Origin: Maricaulis sp034659015
Lineage (GTDB): Bacteria; Pseudomonadota; Alphaproteobacteria; Caulobacterales; Maricaulaceae
Assembly: GCA_034659015.1 (NCBI GenBank)
Contig: JAYEGL010000011.1
Coordinates: 62,001-126,000 of the forward strand
Length of the DNA stretch: 64,000 nucleotides
Reading direction: 5' to 3'
Position numbers and translations under genes: made by a program. The notes under the pieces were generated by a model, which was not told the origin of the DNA, searched no databases, and was given only the letters and a program-made list of their open reading frames with translations. Shown here piece after piece: positions 45,650 through 54,337 of the stretch (its first letter is position 1; the number at the start of each line of letters is the position of its first letter).

Positions 45650-47311
45650 ATGACCGCGCCCTATCGACCCCATACCGAGCTTGCCACCCACACGGTCACC
45701 AACCAGCCGCCGCCCTTCGAGGATGTGAACCTCTACCGGGGCGACCGGGCGCTGGGTTCGGCGCTGGTGGCAGCCGGCGGGGAGACCCATGGCGAGCGGC
45801 TTTCGGCCATGGGTGCGCGCTGCGGCGCGGCTGAGACCGTCGACTGGTCGCGCCGGGCCAACGAGACGGTTCCGAAGCTGAAAGCCTTCGACCGCTATGG
45901 CCACCGGCTGGACGAGGTGGAATTCCATCCCGCCTATCACGAGTTGATGCGGCTGGGTCTGGATGCGGGCCTGTCCTCTTGCGCCTGGACAAAGGGCGAG
46001 GCCGGCCACGTTCTCCATTCGGCCATGCTCTACCTGATGACCCAGGCCGATGCCGGCGTGGTCTGTCCCATGTCGATGACCTATGCCGCCGTGCCGGCCC
46101 TGCGGGCCGAGCCTGACGTGGCGGCGGAATGGGAGCCGCGCATTGCCGCCGGCCGCTACGATCCGCGCTTCATCCCGGCGGCGGAAAAGGCCGGCGTGAC
46201 CTTCGGCATGGCGATGACGGAAAAGCAGGGCGGCTCCGATGTGCGCGCCAATACGACGAGGGCCGTGCCGGCGGGCGCGGCGGGGGAGTACGAGCTGACC
46301 GGCCATAAATGGTTCTGCTCGGCGCCGATGGGCGATGCCTTCCTCACCCTGGCCCAGGCCGAAGGCGGGCTGACCTGTTTCCTGGTGCCGCGCTGGCGCC
46401 CGGACGGCACGCGCAATGCGATGCACATCATGCGCTTGAAGGACAAGCTGGGCGACAGGTCCAACGCCTCCTCGGAGATCGAGTATCACGGCGCCTGGGC
46501 GCGCCGGGTCGGCAATGAAGGGCGCGGGGTCCGCACGATTATCGACATGGTTCAGCACACCAGGCTCGATTGTATTCACGGCTCTGCCGGGGGTATGCGC
46601 GCGGCGCTCGCCCAGGCGATCTGGCATGCCGAGCATCGCACCGCCTTCCAGAAGAAACTGGTCGACCAGCCGGCGATGAAGGCCGTGCTGGCCGACCTGG
46701 CGCTGGAGGCCGAGGCGGCCATCGCGCTGGGCCTGCGCCTGGCGCACAGTTTCGATCGCGCGGGGGCGTCCGAAGGCGAGGCCGCCTTCATGCGCCTGGC
46801 CACGCCGATCGCGAAATACTGGGTGTGCAAGCGCCAGCCGGGCGTCGTCTACGAGGCGCTGGAATGCCTGGGCGGCGCCGGATATGTGGAGGAGGGGCCG
46901 ATGCCGCGCCTTTTCCGGCAGTCACCGCTGAATGCGATCTGGGAGGGCTCCGGCAATGTCATCGCGCTGGACGTGCTGCGCGCGCTGGGACGCGAGCCGG
47001 ACAGCCTGGAAGCCGTGCGCGCCGAGCTCATGAGTGCGCAGGGCGTCAACCGCTTCTACGACGCCCACCTGAAACGGCTGGACGACTGGTTCAAGCCCGG
47101 CGCCCTGCACGAAGGCGCGGCGCGGGCCCTTGCCGAGGACATGGCGCTGGCGCTTCAGGCGGCGGCCCTGCATCATGCCGCACCGGACTATGTCTTCGAC
47201 GGCTTCTGTGCGGTGCGCATGGACCCGGAAAACCGGAGCCTCGCCTATGGCGCGCTGACGGCGGAAATCGACGCCACGGCGATTGTCGAGCGGGCGAGCC
47301 CGGTGATGTGA
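45650..47311 (+). CDS. AidB-like acyl-CoA dehydrogenase
   Basis: 553 residues, the size of AidB/isovaleryl-CoA-dehydrogenase-like proteins rather than ~380-residue fatty acid types. FAD-binding ACAD motifs are present: GMAMTEKQGGSDVRANTT, LTGHKWFCSAPMGDAFL, and YEALECLGGAGYVEE with PMPRLFRQSPLNAIWEGSGN. N-terminal HPAYHELMRLGLDAG also matches AidB. AidB binds DNA and responds to alkylation in E. coli; dehydrogenase activity is possible here. The catalytic Glu position is not assigned. Confidence 0.9.
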   Translation: MTAPYRPHTELATHTVTNQPPPFEDVNLYRGDRALGSALVAAGGETHGERLSAMGARCGAAETVDWSRRANETVPKLKAFDRYGHRLDEVEFHPAYHELMRLGLDAGLSSCAWTKGEAGHVLHSAMLYLMTQADAGVVCPMSMTYAAVPALRAEPDVAAEWEPRIAAGRYDPRFIPAAEKAGVTFGMAMTEKQGGSDVRANTTRAVPAGAAGEYELTGHKWFCSAPMGDAFLTLAQAEGGLTCFLVPRWRPDGTRNAMHIMRLKDKLGDRSNASSEIEYHGAWARRVGNEGRGVRTIIDMVQHTRLDCIHGSAGGMRAALAQAIWHAEHRTAFQKKLVDQPAMKAVLADLALEAEAAIALGLRLAHSFDRAGASEGEAAFMRLATPIAKYWVCKRQPGVVYEALECLGGAGYVEEGPMPRLFRQSPLNAIWEGSGNVIALDVLRALGREPDSLEAVRAELMSAQGVNRFYDAHLKRLDDWFKPGALHEGAARALAEDMALALQAAALHHAAPDYVFDGFCAVRMDPENRSLAYGALTAEIDATAIVERASPVM

Positions 47312-47347
47312 TAGACTGGCACCGACAGACACGCGATACGGGAGGCG

Positions 47348-47764
47348 ATGATGAAATGGATTCTGCCATTGGCCGGGGCGATTGCGCTTGCCGGCTGCCA
47401 GACGACCGAAGACCGCGCCGATCGGGCCGAACGCCTTGAAGCCGAGATTGCCGCCCGGCAGGGCGCGGAGGTCGACCGGATCTGTTTTGCCCGCAACGTC
47501 AATGGCTGGCGCGCCCTGGGGCGTGATGCGCTGCTGCTGCGCGAGAGCGTCAACGACTGGTACAAGGTCGACCTGGCCGGCACGTGCGATCCGGAATGGG
47601 CCTTCAATGCCATCGGGATCGAAACGCGGCCGGCCGGTTCGAGCTGCCTGTCGCGGGGCGATCACATCTCGACGCCGGACGCGCCGATCGGCGGACGCTG
47701 CGTGATCACCGCGATCCATGAATGGGATGAAGACGCGGAAATCCCGGACACGCCTGAGGAATGA
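47348..47764 (+). CDS. DUF6491 family lipoprotein
   Basis: 138 residues. Signal sequence ending LAGC (Cys17 lipidated if the first ATG is used). RICFARNVNGWRALGRDALL and VNDWYKVDLAGTC, with SSCLSRGDHI and RCVITAIHEW, match the DUF6491 pattern with its conserved Cys residues. GGAGG precedes tandem ATGs at 47348 and 47351. Function unknown. The stop codon overlaps a hairpin. Confidence 0.85.
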   Translation: MMKWILPLAGAIALAGCQTTEDRADRAERLEAEIAARQGAEVDRICFARNVNGWRALGRDALLLRESVNDWYKVDLAGTCDPEWAFNAIGIETRPAGSSCLSRGDHISTPDAPIGGRCVITAIHEWDEDAEIPDTPEE

Positions 47765-47784
47765 GGGCGGTCGGGACCGCCCTC
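47763..47784. terminator. Hairpin between the DUF6491 gene and the convergent reductase gene
   Basis: A perfect 9-bp stem (47763-47771 with 47776-47784; arm GAGGGCGGT) with CGGG loop. It begins inside the lipoprotein stop codon and lacks a T run, so it is only a probable terminator. Confidence 0.55.
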
Positions 47785-47794
47785 CCTAGCCGGT

Positions 47795-48895
47795 CTAGAC
47801 CAGTTCCTTCAGCTTTTCCGCGTCGAAATCGCTGAGTTCGTCGAAGCGGCCGTCCCGGACCTTGACGGCCCATTCCGGGTCGTTGATCAGGGCGCGGCCG
47901 ACGGCGACGAGGTCGAACTCGTCGTTTTCCAGCCGCTCGATCAGCCCGTCGATCGAAGCGGCTTTCGAATTCTCGCCCATGAAGGCACCGAGGAAGTCGG
48001 AATTGAGCCCGACCGAGCCCACCGTGATCGAAGGCTTGCCGGTCAGCTTTTTGGTCCAGCCCGCCAGATTGAGGTCCGAGCCCTCGAATTCCGGGAGCCA
48101 GAAGCGGCGCGTGGAGGCATGGAAGATGTCCACGCCGGCCTCGGAAAGCGGGCCGAGGAAACGGGCCAGCTCGTCCGGCGTTTGTGCGAGTTTGGCGTCA
48201 TAGTCCTGCTGTTTCCACTGGGAGAAACGCAGGATGAGCGGCAGGTCGGCCGGAATTTCGGCGCGGACGGCCTTGACGATTTCCTGGACGAGCGTGGTGC
48301 GCTCCACGAGGCCGCCGCCGAAGCGGTCGTCGCGCTTGTTGGTGCCGTCCCAGAAAAACTGGTCGAGCAGGTAGCCGTGCGCGCCGTGCAGCTCGATGGC
48401 ATCGAAACCGATCTCCGCGGCCGCCTTTGCCGCCCTGGCGAAAGCGGAAATCGTGTCGGCGATGTCCTCGGCGCTCATCGGCTCGCCGACCGGCTTGCCG
48501 TTCGGCAGCACGCCCGACGGGCTGTCCGACGGCGAGTCGGGATGCGGCCCTGTCCCGGGCCGGCGTGCGAGGCCGACATGCCAGAGCTGGGGCGCGATCT
48601 TTCCGCCTTCGGCATGGACGGCGTCGACCACCTTTTTCCAGCCGGCCAGCGATTCCGGATTATGAAAATTGGGTATGGCGGGATCGAAGCTCGCCCCGGG
48701 ACGGTCGACCGTCGTGCCTTCGGTGATGATCAGGCCGACGGCATTGGCCGCGCGCCGGCGATAGTATTCCACGACGGGTTCGCCGGGGATGCCGCCCGGG
48801 CTCTTCGAGCGCGTCATGGGCGCCATCACGATGCGATTGCTCAGGCTCATGGAGCCCAGGGAAAAGGGGCGGAAGAGCGCCTTCGTGCCGGTCAT
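47795..48895 (-). CDS. Old yellow enzyme family alkene reductase
   Basis: 366 residues from the ATG at 48895, preceded by GAGGAGAA. An FMN TIM barrel: LFRPFSLGSMSLSNRIVMAPMTRSKS, GLIITEGTTV, APQLWHVGLA, and the catalytic-site FDAIELHGAHGYLLDQFF with NKRDDRFGG. The His-Asn/His active pair is in ELHGAHGYLL. Predicted to reduce alpha,beta-unsaturated carbonyls with NAD(P)H. Divergent from the monooxygenase operon, suggesting shared substrate chemistry. Confidence 0.93.
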   Translation of the reverse strand: MTGTKALFRPFSLGSMSLSNRIVMAPMTRSKSPGGIPGEPVVEYYRRRAANAVGLIITEGTTVDRPGASFDPAIPNFHNPESLAGWKKVVDAVHAEGGKIAPQLWHVGLARRPGTGPHPDSPSDSPSGVLPNGKPVGEPMSAEDIADTISAFARAAKAAAEIGFDAIELHGAHGYLLDQFFWDGTNKRDDRFGGGLVERTTLVQEIVKAVRAEIPADLPLILRFSQWKQQDYDAKLAQTPDELARFLGPLSEAGVDIFHASTRRFWLPEFEGSDLNLAGWTKKLTGKPSITVGSVGLNSDFLGAFMGENSKAASIDGLIERLENDEFDLVAVGRALINDPEWAVKVRDGRFDELSDFDAEKLKELV

Positions 48896-49076
48896 GTTGT
48901 TCTCCTCGACGAACCGTTGGCGAAAGCAGTTAGTCAATTCTGCCGGAAATTCGAGTCCTGTCCCTGCATTTCGAATATTCGGAATCGTAAGCACGGCCTC
49001 CTCTGCCGCTTGCGCTCGAGGGAAAACAGTGTTCACTTTTACGGGAAGATCCGTGGCAGAGCGGACGGGGAGAGGC

Positions 49077-50588
49077 ATGAACGAAGCATCGTCGGATGTG
49101 CTTGACGTGGTCATTGTCGGCGCCGGGCTGTCCGGGGTGGGCGCGGCCTATCACCTGCAGACGCGCTGTCCCGAGCGCAGCTATGCGATCCTGGAATCGC
49201 GCGATGCGATGGGCGGGACCTGGGATTTGTTCCGCTATCCGGGCATCCGCTCGGACAGCGACATGTACACGTTCGGCTATGCCTTCCGGCCGTGGACGAA
49301 CGGCAAGGTCTTCGCCGACGGACCGTCGATCCGTGAGTACATCGAGGACACGGCCCGCGAGAGCGGAATCGACCAGCATATCCGGTTCGGCCACCGCGTG
49401 GTCGGCGCCGACTGGGACAGCGAGGCCGGTCTGTGGACGGTCACCGCGGAGCATGGCGGCGAGCGTGTCGTGTTGACCTGCCGGTTCGTGATGCTGTGCT
49501 CGGGCTATTACCGCTACGATCAGGGCTATATGCCCGACTTTCCCGGCCAGGAGGATTTCCGGGGCGAGATCGTGCATCCCCAGCTCTGGCGCGAGGATCT
49601 GGATTATAGCGGCAAGCGTGTCGTCATTATCGGGTCGGGCGCAACGGCGGTCACCCTGGTGCCGGCCATGGCGGAGACGGCGGCTCATGTCACCATGCTC
49701 CAGCGCTCGCCGACCTATATCGCCGCGCGGCCGTCCAGGGACGGCTTCGCCGACTTCGCGCGGCGCGTCCTGCCGACCCGGCTGGCCTATTTCGTCTCGC
49801 GCGTGAAGAACATCGCGCTGTCGATCTATGTCTACCAGCTGTCGCGACGCTTCCCGGCCTTCGTGAAACGCCAGGTGATCAAGCATGTGCGCGAGGAACT
49901 GGGCGAGGGATTCGACGTCGAAAAGCACTTCACGCCGACCTACAATCCCTGGGACCAGCGCTTCTGTCTGGCGCCGGACGGGGATTTCTTCCACGCCCTG
50001 CGCGACGGGACCGCCTCCATCGTCACCGACCATATCGACTGCTTTACCGAGACCGGTATCCGGCTGAAGTCGGGCGAGGAGATCGAGGCCGATATCATCG
50101 TGCCGGCGACCGGGCTGGACATGCAGCTCGCCGGCGGTTCCCGGCTCAGCCTCGACGGTCAGCCGGTCGAGCCGAAAGATCTCTACACCTATCGCGGCAT
50201 GATGCTGGGCAATATGCCCAATCTCGCCCTGGCCTTCGGCTATACGAATGCGTCCTGGACGCTGAAAGTGGACCTGACCTGCGAGCGCGTATGCCGCATG
50301 CTCAACTACATGGAGCGCACGGGCACGGATATCGCGGTTGCCATCCCGCCGGACGATCTGACGCCGGCCCCGCTGCTCGATTTTTCCTCGGGCTATGTCC
50401 AGCGGGCTCTGCCGCACCTGCCCAAACAGGGTTCGCGCGCACCCTGGCGCACCTACCAGAACTATCTGCGCGACATGCTGGCGATCCGCTATGGCCGGCT
50501 CGAGGACGGGCATATGCGCTTTGCCAAGGCCGGGGAATATGTGCCGCGGCTCACCCATACCGCGCTGCGCCGGGAGGCTGCGGAGTGA
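49077..50588 (+). CDS. Baeyer-Villiger-type flavin monooxygenase
   Basis: 503 residues. FAD-binding VVIVGAGLSGVGAAYHL at the N-terminus and NADPH-binding VVIIGSGATAVTLVP flank the Baeyer-Villiger fingerprint FRGEIVHPQLW (FxGxxxHxxxW). MGGTWDLFRYPGIRSDSDMYT is also conserved. Inserts an oxygen next to a ketone to form an ester, or acts as a related FMO. GAGAGG precedes the ATG. First gene of an operon with an SDR and an alpha/beta hydrolase, a plausible oxidise-then-hydrolyse set. Confidence 0.93.
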   Translation: MNEASSDVLDVVIVGAGLSGVGAAYHLQTRCPERSYAILESRDAMGGTWDLFRYPGIRSDSDMYTFGYAFRPWTNGKVFADGPSIREYIEDTARESGIDQHIRFGHRVVGADWDSEAGLWTVTAEHGGERVVLTCRFVMLCSGYYRYDQGYMPDFPGQEDFRGEIVHPQLWREDLDYSGKRVVIIGSGATAVTLVPAMAETAAHVTMLQRSPTYIAARPSRDGFADFARRVLPTRLAYFVSRVKNIALSIYVYQLSRRFPAFVKRQVIKHVREELGEGFDVEKHFTPTYNPWDQRFCLAPDGDFFHALRDGTASIVTDHIDCFTETGIRLKSGEEIEADIIVPATGLDMQLAGGSRLSLDGQPVEPKDLYTYRGMMLGNMPNLALAFGYTNASWTLKVDLTCERVCRMLNYMERTGTDIAVAIPPDDLTPAPLLDFSSGYVQRALPHLPKQGSRAPWRTYQNYLRDMLAIRYGRLEDGHMRFAKAGEYVPRLTHTALRREAAE

Positions 50589-51421
50589 GCCGGACATTCG
50601 CGTTCGAAGGCCGTACCGCACTGGTGACCGGCGCGGCCAGCGGGATCGGTGCGGCACTGGCCGAGGGGCTGGCCGAGCGCGGTGCCCACCTCCTTCTCGT
50701 CGATATCGACAAGGCCGGGCTCAAGCGTGTCGCAGAGACGGTGTCCCGGCCGGGGCTGACGGTGCGGACCGAGGCCCTGGACCTGGCCGACCGCGGCGCG
50801 GTCGAGGCGTTCGCCGCGGCCCGTATTGCGGCCGGCGAGCCGCTGCACCTTCTGTTCAACAATGCCGGCGTGGCGCTGGGCGGTACGTTCGACCGCGTAT
50901 CGGAGGCCGATTTCGACTGGCTGATGGAAATCAACTTCCATGCGCCCGTGCGTCTCACGCGCGCGCTCCTGCCCTTGCTGGAGCAGTCCGCGCCGGCGCA
51001 GATCGTCAACACGTCGAGCATTTTCGGCATTGTCGCCCCGCCCGGCCAGTCGGCCTATTCCGCCGCCAAATTCGCCCTGCGCGGATTTTCCAACGCGCTG
51101 CGCCACGAGCTGGAGGCCACCGGGTCCGGGGTCGGCGTCACGGTGGTGCATCCCGGCGGCGTGGCGACGCAGATCGCCGAAAGCGCGCGCATGCCGGCTG
51201 ATGCCACGAACAGCGAAGTCTCCGAGGGGCGCGAGCGGGCGCGGCGTCTCCTGGTGATGCCGCCGCCCGAGGCTGCCGGGATCATCCTGCGCGGTGTGGA
51301 GCGCCGCAAGCCGCGCATTCTGGTCGGCCGGGACGCCCACGCGATGGCGCTGCTCGAGCGGATCTGGCCGGTCGGCTACTGGTCGAAAGTGGACCGTATC
51401 GTCGGGGCGAAGGCCGAGTAG
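50585..51421 (+). CDS. Short-chain dehydrogenase/reductase
   Basis: 278 residues from a GTG that overlaps the monooxygenase stop codon (GTGA at 50585-50588). Cofactor motif TGAASGIGAALAEGLAERGA; NNAG; catalytic Ser in NTSSIFG and YSAAK with Tyr-x3-Lys. Predicted to interconvert an alcohol and ketone, most simply feeding the ketone to the monooxygenase. Its C-terminal extension includes a hydrophobic stretch. Confidence 0.9.
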   Translation: MSRTFAFEGRTALVTGAASGIGAALAEGLAERGAHLLLVDIDKAGLKRVAETVSRPGLTVRTEALDLADRGAVEAFAAARIAAGEPLHLLFNNAGVALGGTFDRVSEADFDWLMEINFHAPVRLTRALLPLLEQSAPAQIVNTSSIFGIVAPPGQSAYSAAKFALRGFSNALRHELEATGSGVGVTVVHPGGVATQIAESARMPADATNSEVSEGRERARRLLVMPPPEAAGIILRGVERRKPRILVGRDAHAMALLERIWPVGYWSKVDRIVGAKAE

Positions 51422-51430
51422 GGGATCGTC

Positions 51431-52381
51431 ATGCTGTCTGTCATTCTGTGGATATTGCTGGCCCTGGCCGCGCTGGTCGCGCTCGGCCTGCTCATTGCCT
51501 GGCGTTTCAGCGCGACCGTGGCGAAGAAGGCCGCGGCGGCGATCCCGCCGCGCGGACATTTCACCGAGGTGCCCGGCGGGCGCATCCACTGGGTCGAGCA
51601 GGGCGAGGGGCCGCCGCTGGTGCTGATCCACGGCCTGGCGGGCAATCTGCACAATTTCGGCTATGTGATGGATCGCCTGGCTGCCGATTATCGCGTCATC
51701 GCCGTCGACCGGCCCGGCTGCGGCTGGTCCGAGCGCGACGGCGACGGCCAGGCGCGCATTCCCGAACAGGCCCGCATGATCGCGGACATGCTGGAAAAGG
51801 AAGGGATCGAGCCGGCCGTGCTGGTCGGGCATTCCCTGGGCGGCGCGGTCTCACTGACAATGGCGCTGAACCATCCCGAGCGCGTGCGCGCGCTTGCCCT
51901 GATCTCCGCGCTGGTCCGGGCCCCGTCCCAGCCGGCCGAGGCCTTCGCCGGGATCGATATCGCCAACCCGTCCGTGCGCCGTTTCGTGGCGAACACGCTC
52001 GCCGTGCCGATGTCGATCCGGAATGGCGACAAGACGCTGGCCTTCGTCTTCGGTCCCGATGCGCCGCCGGCGGATTTCCGCACGCGCGGCGGCGGGCTGC
52101 TGGGCCTGCGTCCGGACGCCTTCTACGCGGCCGCCACGGATCTGCAGGCCGTGGCCCGGGACATGGACGCCATCACCGCCCGGATCGGCGAGATCGCCCT
52201 GCCCGTCGGCCTGTTCTATGGCACGGACGATCGCATTCTGTCGGCCGCCGACCAGATTGCCGTGCTGCGCCAGGCCCTGCCCCAGGCCGATATCGAGACG
52301 ATGGAAGACCGCGGCCACATGCCGCTCGTGATCGAGCCGGACCGCATCGACGCCTTCGTCCGGCGGATCGCGAGCGCGTAA
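51431..52381 (+). CDS. Alpha/beta hydrolase with N-terminal membrane anchor
   Basis: 316 residues. An N-terminal membrane helix (ILWILLALAALVALGLLIAW), then an alpha/beta fold with LIHGLAGNLHNFG, DRPGCGWSERDG and nucleophile VGHSLGGAVSLT. The Asp lies in FYGTDDRIL and the His in EDRGHMPL. It starts nine bases after the SDR stop codon, so it is the third gene of the monooxygenase operon; it would hydrolyse esters or lactones. Substrate unknown. Confidence 0.9.
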   Translation: MLSVILWILLALAALVALGLLIAWRFSATVAKKAAAAIPPRGHFTEVPGGRIHWVEQGEGPPLVLIHGLAGNLHNFGYVMDRLAADYRVIAVDRPGCGWSERDGDGQARIPEQARMIADMLEKEGIEPAVLVGHSLGGAVSLTMALNHPERVRALALISALVRAPSQPAEAFAGIDIANPSVRRFVANTLAVPMSIRNGDKTLAFVFGPDAPPADFRTRGGGLLGLRPDAFYAAATDLQAVARDMDAITARIGEIALPVGLFYGTDDRILSAADQIAVLRQALPQADIETMEDRGHMPLVIEPDRIDAFVRRIASA

Positions 52382-52437
52382 GGCGGCTCTTTAAAATCCC
52401 ACGATTACCGGCACTTGTGCGCCGTATCCGGTGTCGA

Positions 52438-52482
52438 TTGACTTTGTCTCGAAACAATATGTAATAAACGCATTACATATTG
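52438..52482 (+). promoter_or_regulatory. Promoter with overlapping inverted-repeat operator for the ArsR gene
   Basis: Inverted repeat CAATATGTAAT (52455-52465) and ATTACATATTG (52472-52482) has perfect 11-base arms around a six-base spacer. A TTGACT at 52438-52443 with TGTAAT or GTAATA 16-17 bases further gives a -35/-10 pair, and the -10 lies within the left arm. Binding of the ArsR protein here would block transcription; auto-repression is likely. Confidence 0.82.
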
Positions 52483-52492
52483 AGGCGCGGCG

Positions 52493-52885
52493 ATGATGTC
52501 TCCGGAATCGATGGATGCGGTGTTTCAGGCCCTGGGCAATGCCCAGCGCCGGCGCATGCTCGATCACGTGAAGAACCATCCGGGCTGTTCGGTCGGCGAG
52601 GTGGCCGCCGGGTTCGACGTCAGCCGGGTTGCCGTGATGCGTCACCTGACGGTGCTGGAAGAGGCGGGGCTGCTCATCTCCGAGAAGCGCGGGCGCACAC
52701 GCCATCTCTACATGAATGCGGTTCCGATCCAGATGATCCACGACCGCTGGGCCAGCGAGTATTCGGCGATGTGGGCCGGGCGCACGCTGGATATCAAGTA
52801 TCTCGCCGAGCAGCGCGCTGCGGCGGACGGATGGGACGCCGGGTCCGGGGAGGGACCGGCAAGAACAGGGGAAGCCAATGACTGA
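52493..52885 (+). CDS. ArsR/SmtB-family transcriptional regulator
   Basis: 130 residues. Winged-helix DNA-binding core: VFQALGNAQRRRMLDHVKNHPG, VGEVAAGFDVSRVAVMRHLTVLEEAGLL with a recognition helix, ISEKRGRTRHLYMNA wing. No metal-binding ELCVCDL motif, so it belongs to the PadR/AHSA-associated ArsR type rather than a metal sensor. It overlaps the SRPBCC gene by eight bases. The operator upstream predicts self-repression. Confidence 0.9.
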   Translation: MMSPESMDAVFQALGNAQRRRMLDHVKNHPGCSVGEVAAGFDVSRVAVMRHLTVLEEAGLLISEKRGRTRHLYMNAVPIQMIHDRWASEYSAMWAGRTLDIKYLAEQRAAADGWDAGSGEGPARTGEAND

Positions 52886-53441
52886 AACCGCCAAGGCCAC
52901 GCCCGACGGCGAGGTGCGCACATCCATGTATCGCGTGGTGATCCGCGCCTCGATCGATACGGTGTGGTCGGAACTCATCCGCACGGACCGGCCGCTGCCC
53001 TTCTTCTTCGGCGGCCAGTACGACACGCCGGGACTGAAGCCGGGGGCGCCCTTCGCCATGCGGACGCCGGATGGCCAGTTCACCCTGGCGATGGGCGAGG
53101 TGATCGAGTTCGATCCGCCGCATCGCTATGCGCACACCTTCCGTTTCACCACGTCCGACGATCCGGTCTCGGTGGTGCGCTACGTGCTCAAGGAGGTCGA
53201 GGGCGGTACGGAGTTCACCCTGATCAACGAACATCCCGCTTCGGATCCGGTCTCGAAGTCGGAAAAGCAGATGGCGCAGGGCGCCAAATTCATCGGCGAC
53301 AATCTCAAATCCGTGGTCGAAACGGGCAAGGCGACATTCGGCGGGCGCATGATGCTGTTCATGTTCTCGCTGATGGCGCCGATGACGCCGAAAGCGGCGC
53401 GCTCGGAACACTGGCCGCTCGATCGCGCGCCGAAGCCTTGA
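52878..53441 (+). CDS. SRPBCC/AHSA1-domain protein
   Basis: 187 residues. A START-like hydrophobic ligand-binding fold: VVIRASIDTVWSELIRTDRPLPFFFGGQY, FAMRTPDGQFTLAMGEVIEFDPPHRYAHTF and SVVRYVLKEVEGGTEFTLINEH. Such proteins are often cotranscribed with an ArsR regulator and may bind lipids or toxins. Overlaps the regulator gene. Ligand unknown. Confidence 0.88.
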   Translation: MTETAKATPDGEVRTSMYRVVIRASIDTVWSELIRTDRPLPFFFGGQYDTPGLKPGAPFAMRTPDGQFTLAMGEVIEFDPPHRYAHTFRFTTSDDPVSVVRYVLKEVEGGTEFTLINEHPASDPVSKSEKQMAQGAKFIGDNLKSVVETGKATFGGRMMLFMFSLMAPMTPKAARSEHWPLDRAPKP

Positions 53442-53451
53442 GGAGGCCATG

Positions 53452-54024
53452 ATGGCTCAGACACCGCAGGACATGGCCGCGACGATGATCGCCAACATGC
53501 CGGAGAAGACCGGCAAACCGCTGGCCGAATGGGTCACGCTCGTCAGGGCGAGCGGGCTGGAAAAGCACGGTGAAATGGTCAAGTGGCTCAAGTCCGAGCA
53601 CGGCATGACGCACGGCTTCGCCAATCTGGTCGCACACGAGGTGCGCGGCGGCGTGGCACTGCGCCTGGCGGATCCGTCGGACGATCTGGTGGCGGCCCAG
53701 TATGCCGGAGCCAAGGCGGCGCTGCGCCCGATCTATGACAGGATCGCCGAAATCGTGTCCGGCTTCGGCGGCGATGTCGAGCTGGCCCCGAAGAAGACCT
53801 ATGTCAGCCTGCGCCGGGCGAAACAGTTCGCCCTGGTCCAGCCCTCGACGCGGACACGGGTGGATGTCGGTATCAATCTCAAGGACGTCTCGCCGGAGGG
53901 CCGCCTGGAAGCATCCGGCTCCTTCAACGGCATGGTCTCCCACCGGGTTCGGATCGCCGCGCCGGACGAGGTGGATGCACAGCTCACGGACTGGCAGCGC
54001 ATGGCATATGAGCGGGCGGGTTAG
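53452..54024 (+). CDS. DUF4287/DUF5655 domain protein
   Basis: 190 residues from the second of two ATGs, which gives proper spacing from AGGAGG. N-terminal helical DUF4287 (TPQDMAATMIANMPEKTGKPLAEWVTLVRASGL, then KWLKSEHGMTHGFANLVAHE) and C-terminal DUF5655 (PIYDRIAEIVSGFGGDVELAPKKTYVSLRRAKQFALVQPSTRTRVDVGINL). Function unknown. Downstream of the ArsR/SRPBCC pair and probably in the same transcript. Confidence 0.87.
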   Translation: MAQTPQDMAATMIANMPEKTGKPLAEWVTLVRASGLEKHGEMVKWLKSEHGMTHGFANLVAHEVRGGVALRLADPSDDLVAAQYAGAKAALRPIYDRIAEIVSGFGGDVELAPKKTYVSLRRAKQFALVQPSTRTRVDVGINLKDVSPEGRLEASGSFNGMVSHRVRIAAPDEVDAQLTDWQRMAYERAG

Positions 54025-54088
54025 GCGCGGGGGCTGGACAGACCGTCCAAGACACCCCATTGTCATGGGCAGCCATACGAGGATTGAC

Positions 54089-54238
54089 ATGCGTAATCGC
54101 GCTCGCGCCATCGCCATTGCCAAACGGATCGACGAAGAGCGGACGTCCAGCGTCCGGACGCTGATGATGTCCGGCCTCATCCTCATTTCGATTATTATCG
54201 GCCTCGCCCTCACAGGAGCGCTGCCCTTCCCTGTTTGA
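54089..54238 (+). CDS. ilvL: ilvA leader peptide (attenuator)
   Basis: 49 codons after an AGGA ribosome site. After a basic N-terminus, residues 30-44 read GLILISIIIGLALTG, with five Ile and four Leu codons, then ALPFPV and stop. Alone this would be called a small membrane protein, but it is followed 36 bases on by an intrinsic terminator and then by the isoleucine-pathway gene ilvA. By analogy with the ilv leader peptides of other bacteria, ribosome stalling at the Ile/Leu codons is the simplest reading. Confidence 0.75.
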   Translation: MRNRARAIAIAKRIDEERTSSVRTLMMSGLILISIIIGLALTGALPFPV

Positions 54239-54274
54239 CGTCCAACGAACGGACCTGGAAGACACGGAAAACCG

Positions 54275-54305
54275 GCCTCGCTCCCAAAGGAGCGGGGCTT
54301 TTTCT
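54275..54305 (+). terminator. Attenuator terminator before ilvA
   Basis: A 10-bp stem (54275-54284 with 54289-54298; arm GCCTCGCTCC, with G-T pairs) and CAAA loop, followed by TTTTTCTT. It lies between the Ile/Leu-rich leader ORF and the ilvA start at 54338. Confidence 0.88.
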
Positions 54306-54337
54306 TGTCTGACGGTCTCTCCGCCCGGAGACACGCC

